DNA from: a virus
Virus record (IMG/VR): IMGVR_UViG_3300020195_000054
Span: 1 to 43,503 of that record
Strand: one strand, 5' to 3'
DNA length: 43,503 bases
A program made the translations under genes and the position numbers. The notes beneath the pieces are model-generated. The model searched no databases. It saw only the letters and a list, made by a program, of their open reading frames with translations, and was not told where the DNA came from. Positions 41,176 through 43,503 of the stretch are shown here, piece by piece (the first letter of the stretch is position 1; each line of letters opens with the position of its first letter).

Positions 41176-41415
41176 TTATATGTTGATGTAGAAAAGGTTG
41201 CTCTCATTCCCGAGACGGGTCTCCACTCTCAGAAAAATACCAGCCGGGGACTCGCCTCGGTCAATCCGCAAAAGAAGCCCCGATGGAAGAAGGTCTATCG
41301 CTCGCGCCAACTCCTCCCGGACGACCCTTGGCAACCCTTTAGGGTCGGGGACGCCACATTCAATCAGGCGGTTGGCGATTTGAAGCAAGAGTTCCGTGTA
41401 TTTGGATGGGTTCAT
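41176..41415 (-). CDS. Hypothetical protein coupled to the recombinase
   Basis: A 79-residue helical protein (begins MNPSKYTELLLQIANRLIEC) that overlaps the serine recombinase stop as ATGA. It has regular Leu/Ile spacing in its N-terminal 55 residues and a beta-like end (GIFLRVETRLGNESNLFYIN). No domain is recognised. The coupling suggests it is needed together with the recombinase, perhaps as a directionality or accessory factor, but this is inference. Confidence 0.55.
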   Translation of the reverse strand: MNPSKYTELLLQIANRLIECGVPDPKGLPRVVREELARAIDLLPSGLLLRIDRGESPAGIFLRVETRLGNESNLFYINI

Positions 41416-42134
41416 TGGCTTTTGGGAACTACCAGTCTCGGGGTGGGGGGGTATTGGTAGAGGTCAGGACGGATGTAGGTCATATAAAGGTGTGCGACAG
41501 AACCCCTTGTCCAGAATGTCTTGCCTTTGGGAGTCAACACCTTCTCTTGATTCAAGAAGGCGCAAGTTTCGGCGTAGGAATTGCCCGCATTCATTGACTT
41601 CTCAATCATCCGCAGAACTGGGTGGGCCTCAGAGTTATCCGTATAGGGAGCGGGTCCGCCACAAGGTTTTCCTGTCTCCTTGGCTTTGCGCTTCCGTCCG
41701 TGCTGTAACTTCCTGACGAGCGAAGACTTATCCCACTCCGCGAGGGCTCCCAAAATCTGACGAATCAACTTGCGCGTCGGGTCACCTTCCGAGTTCACCA
41801 GCTCTTCACCCGAGTCGGCGGCGAAAACCTTGACTCCGCGCTGTTTACACTCCCGAAAAAAGAGTTCGCTCACAATCAAGTCGCGTCCGAGCCGGTCCAC
41901 GCACTCAATGACGATGATTTCCGTTGTTGCGGGTCCGCATAAGTCCAAGGCTTCCACCAACTTGGGTCGGTCCATGCTGTCCACGGTGCCCGAATACTGT
42001 TCCTTGAAATCCCGGAGGATGCCCCAACCTTGGCGCTCACAGAAGGCGGACACCTTGTCAGACTGACGGGGAAACCCATCGCCGTTTAGTTGTTCTGCCG
42101 TGCTGACTCGATAGTATGCTAATACTTTTTGCAT
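41412..42134 (-). CDS. Serine recombinase (resolvase/invertase family)
   Basis: A 240-residue site-specific recombinase. The resolvase catalytic domain is at residues 1-150: VLAYYRVSTAEQ with the nucleophilic Ser after the Arg (YRVS), GDGFPRQSDKVSAFCERQG, EIIVIECVDRLGRDLIVSEL (the Arg-containing helix) and GVKVFAADSGEE. A shorter recombinase-type domain follows (KGKTFWTRGSVAHLYMTYI). The 240 residues are short for a large serine integrase but longer than simple resolvases. It may integrate, invert a segment or resolve concatemers. It has its own promoter-like sequence and begins almost at the predicted transcript start. Confidence 0.88.
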   Translation of the reverse strand: MQKVLAYYRVSTAEQLNGDGFPRQSDKVSAFCERQGWGILRDFKEQYSGTVDSMDRPKLVEALDLCGPATTEIIVIECVDRLGRDLIVSELFFRECKQRGVKVFAADSGEELVNSEGDPTRKLIRQILGALAEWDKSSLVRKLQHGRKRKAKETGKPCGGPAPYTDNSEAHPVLRMIEKSMNAGNSYAETCAFLNQEKVLTPKGKTFWTRGSVAHLYMTYIRPDLYQYPPTPRLVVPKSQ

Positions 42135-42137
42135 GAT

Positions 42138-42168
42138 TAAATATCACACACTCGCGACCCGTTGTCAA
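42138..42168 (-). promoter_or_regulatory. Promoter of the serine recombinase gene
   Basis: On the minus strand TTGACA (42163-42168) is followed, after 19 bases, by TATTTA (42138-42143); with a 17-base spacer the -10 reads GATATT. The ATG begins only three bases beyond TATTTA, so the predicted transcript is leaderless. The -35 overlaps the end of the upstream gene. Confidence 0.6.
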
Positions 42169-42458
42169 AGCCAATATCTTGTAGCAGCCGAAGGCTTGGA
42201 GCCAACCCAAGCCCACATCCCGAAGGCCGCGACGTATAAGCTGCCCAGTCCGAGGGTTGGCTCCGAACCGTCCGTAGGGGGTAGGAAATACGGAAAAGAA
42301 CACTCTTCCGGCAGTTCGTCAATCGACAGACCGCCGAGTTGCCGTCGGGTGTGTGCCTGACGAGTGGAGTTGCAGTCGTCTTCTGCCCATTTGATGTCGA
42401 AGGTGGTGATATTATCCATATTGGTTATTGAGGACTGGGATGAAGTGCAGTTCGTCAT
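42165..42458 (-). CDS. Hypothetical protein between C39-like gene and recombinase
   Basis: A 97-residue frame. Its ATG at 42458 directly follows the upstream stop (TGAATG), and an internal ATG at 42419 would give 84 residues (MDNITTFDIKWAEDDC). The C-terminal half has Pro/Ser turns and ends GLGSLYVAAFGMWAWVGSKP. No domain is recognised. The gene overlaps the recombinase promoter at its end. Confidence 0.45.
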   Translation of the reverse strand: MTNCTSSQSSITNMDNITTFDIKWAEDDCNSTRQAHTRRQLGGLSIDELPEECSFPYFLPPTDGSEPTLGLGSLYVAAFGMWAWVGSKPSAATRYWL

Positions 42459-42917
42459 TCATCGTCGTAGTAGTATCGCATCCTGAAGCGGTCTCCGCAA
42501 GAAAAAAAGTGGACTCGTGGTCTCCACATAGAAATTGTGCCAAATGTTGCCGTGTTCAAACAGGAACCACGACGCCTCACCACGGCAGGACAAGCAGTTA
42601 AACATGAGGAGATGTTCGTCGGTCAGCGTTCTGTCATTCCATCGGAAGGAGGAGAGCGAGTCGCAGACCGACTGGGAGCCCAAAAGGGCAACATCCCATC
42701 CCCGCGCATCCAAAAATCGCATCACGGCACTGGTTGACCAATGCCGCTGGGACCGGGGCAACTGCTGTTCGATTATTCCGGGGTTGCGTCCGGTCACCAA
42801 AGACAGGGTCGCGGAGCCACATGTATTCCAATTCTTGGAAATGTTCGCGAACCGTGTCTTAGGCTCCCAGCCGGGCATCGTCCACGCGCCCCAATCCAGA
42901 GTTTTCAAGGTTTTCAT
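42459..42917 (-). CDS. Papain/C39-like cysteine peptidase-like protein, first gene of the right block
   Basis: A 152-residue protein. NTCGSATLSLVTGRNP (residues 31-46) looks like the catalytic Cys helix of papain/C39-like folds (Cys33). WSTSAVMRFLDARGWDVALLG follows. HLLMFNCLSCRGEASWFLFEHGNIWHNF (two stretches read together, about 102-129) would supply the His (122 or 127). I recall this pattern from phage proteins annotated as hypothetical peptidases. It lies directly behind the strongest promoter-like sequence, so it is probably an early gene. It might process a phage protein or attack a host target. Confidence 0.55.
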   Translation of the reverse strand: MKTLKTLDWGAWTMPGWEPKTRFANISKNWNTCGSATLSLVTGRNPGIIEQQLPRSQRHWSTSAVMRFLDARGWDVALLGSQSVCDSLSSFRWNDRTLTDEHLLMFNCLSCRGEASWFLFEHGNIWHNFYVETTSPLFFLRRPLQDAILLRR

Positions 42918-42923
42918 TCGGGG

Positions 42924-42954
42924 AATATATGCCCTCAGTCCGCCCGGTTGTCAA
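42924..42954 (-). promoter_or_regulatory. Promoter of the minus-strand block
   Basis: TTGACA (42949-42954, minus strand) and TATATT (42924-42929) are separated by 19 bases. The ATG starts six bases after the -10, so transcription is predicted to begin at or next to the start codon (leaderless). The arrangement matches the recombinase promoter. Confidence 0.65.
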
Positions 42955-43146
42955 GCGCCTCACGAGCGATTTTTTTCATGCCGCGCGGCGACCACTGAGC
43001 GAAGGCCGTCCGCCGATTTCCCCCCTCCGACAACTTTAACGCTACAGATGACCCTTTCCTACTCGGCAAATTTTGCCTAGTGCCAACTGTTCGGAGTGTG
43101 GTCACACTGCAGGCAGCTAAGACGTTGAGACACAACGACTACTCGA

Positions 43147-43189
43147 CGAATCGGCAGGTATTGCCTACCGATTCGGGCCGATTCGCCCG
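43147..43189. repeat. Inverted and direct repeats of CCGATTCG
   Basis: CGAATCGG (43147-43154) pairs with CCGATTCG (43168-43175), and a second CCGATTCG begins at 43178/43179 inside CGGG...CCCG. Two direct copies and one inverted copy within 40 bases look like an operator or iteron-type binding site. Confidence 0.6.
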
Positions 43190-43196
43190 GTTCAAC

Positions 43197-43503
43197 GCTG
43201 TTCAACGCCGTTCAAGAGGTCGAGCCACGCGCTCAAAATTCGCTCAAACGAACATTGGTAGTCTCATTGAAAATTGTTTGTCTTCTCTAACATTGTTTGA
43301 TGAGACAAACAATATTAGATGAGTCTAACATTTTGACATAACATGAACGAAGTAAGGAGGATGTGTAAGGAGAAGTGCTGTTCAACGCCGTTCAAGAGGT
43401 CGAGCCACGCGCTCAAAATTCGCTCAAACGAACATTGGTAGTCTCATTGAAAATTGTTTGTCTTCTCTAACATTGTTTGATGAGACAAACAATATTAGAT
43501 GAG
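43197..43503. repeat. 180-bp tandem repeat (one full unit and 127 bases of a second)
   Basis: Bases 43197-43323 recur exactly at 43377-43503, 180 bases apart, and the window ends there. The shared length is 127 bases, a k-mer size widely used by de Bruijn assemblers, so the contig probably stopped on re-entering a repeat loop. The true copy number is therefore unknown and may be more than two. Confidence 0.95.
43286..43319. repeat. Hairpin in repeat unit 1 (copy in unit 2 at 43466-43499)
   Basis: TCTAACATTGTTTG pairs with CAAACAATATTAGA over 14 positions with one mismatch around a 6-base loop ATGAGA. It is AT-rich and repeated in the second unit. It could be a protein-binding dyad, an origin element or a terminal hairpin. 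Confidence 0.75.

Larger units (their letters stand above)
42955..43503. other. Non-coding control region at the right end
   Basis: No credible gene lies here. The region holds a short dyad GGCAA-ATT-TTGCC (near 43064), the palindromes at 43147-43189, three roughly 10-bp direct repeats of GTTCAACGC type (about 43190-43216) and the 180-bp tandem repeat with hairpins. In each repeat unit sit AAGGAGG and AAGGAG strings (43354-43372). The layout suits a replication origin, a packaging end or an early regulatory region; which one cannot be told. Confidence 0.6.

Noticed and set aside
43080-43322. 80-residue plus-strand frame across the right-end repeats
   Set aside because: It has no domain-like pattern, runs through palindromes and the tandem repeat, and opposes the direction of the neighbouring genes.
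1-43503. Circular genome with terminal overlap
   Set aside because: The 127-base repeated block occurs twice at the right end only; it is absent from the left end, and the left end cuts a gene.
1-43503. CRISPR array or insertion sequence
   Set aside because: No regularly spaced repeats with unique spacers and no transposase-like gene with terminal inverted repeats were seen. The tandem repeats present are coding or end repeats.

Overview
The window looks like one long piece of a tailed bacteriophage genome (Caudoviricetes, podovirus-like), probably an uncultured phage recovered by metagenomic assembly. Genes are dense, mostly overlap by ATGA or TAATG, and fall into two convergent blocks. No ribosomal RNA or host housekeeping gene is visible. 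The left end is cut inside a gene. The right end stops part-way through the second copy of a 180-bp tandem repeat. I therefore read it as an incomplete genome.

Left block (+ strand, 1-7185): replication and early functions. It holds a family A DNA polymerase interrupted by an intein (N-terminal part off the window), a primase-SF3 helicase, a sigma-70-like factor, a RuvC/RNase H-fold resolvase, an unknown protein, a metallophosphoesterase and a tiny zinc-binding protein. A strong intrinsic terminator follows (7208-7243). It faces a second terminator (7268-7307) that ends the opposing block.

Right block (- strand, read from 42917 down to 7324): first a papain/C39-like protein, a serine recombinase with its own promoter and several small proteins. 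A non-coding stretch with a tRNA-like element follows. Next come three related glycosyltransferase-like genes, the large terminase, two Cys-rich proteins, portal, scaffold-like protein, two more glycosyltransferase-like genes and the major capsid protein. The tail and lysis region holds small membrane and lipoprotein genes, two collagen-like fibres, adaptor and nozzle-like tail proteins, a DUF3494 (ice-binding-like) virion protein and a collar-type fibre. It ends with a GNAT protein, two ejection-type proteins and a 2530-residue polyvalent protein.

The most unusual elements are the DUF3494 domain without a signal peptide inside a tail operon, the 2530-residue multi-domain protein with seven recurring FLP-type motifs, the polymerase intein at the contig edge, five glycosyltransferase-like genes among the morphogenesis genes, a tRNA-like element apparently lacking a D arm, and the hairpin-bearing 180-bp tandem repeat. 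The host is unknown. The DUF3494 domain hints at a cold or polar/freshwater setting, but this is inference only. No endolysin, integrase of the tyrosine type or phage RNA polymerase was recognised.
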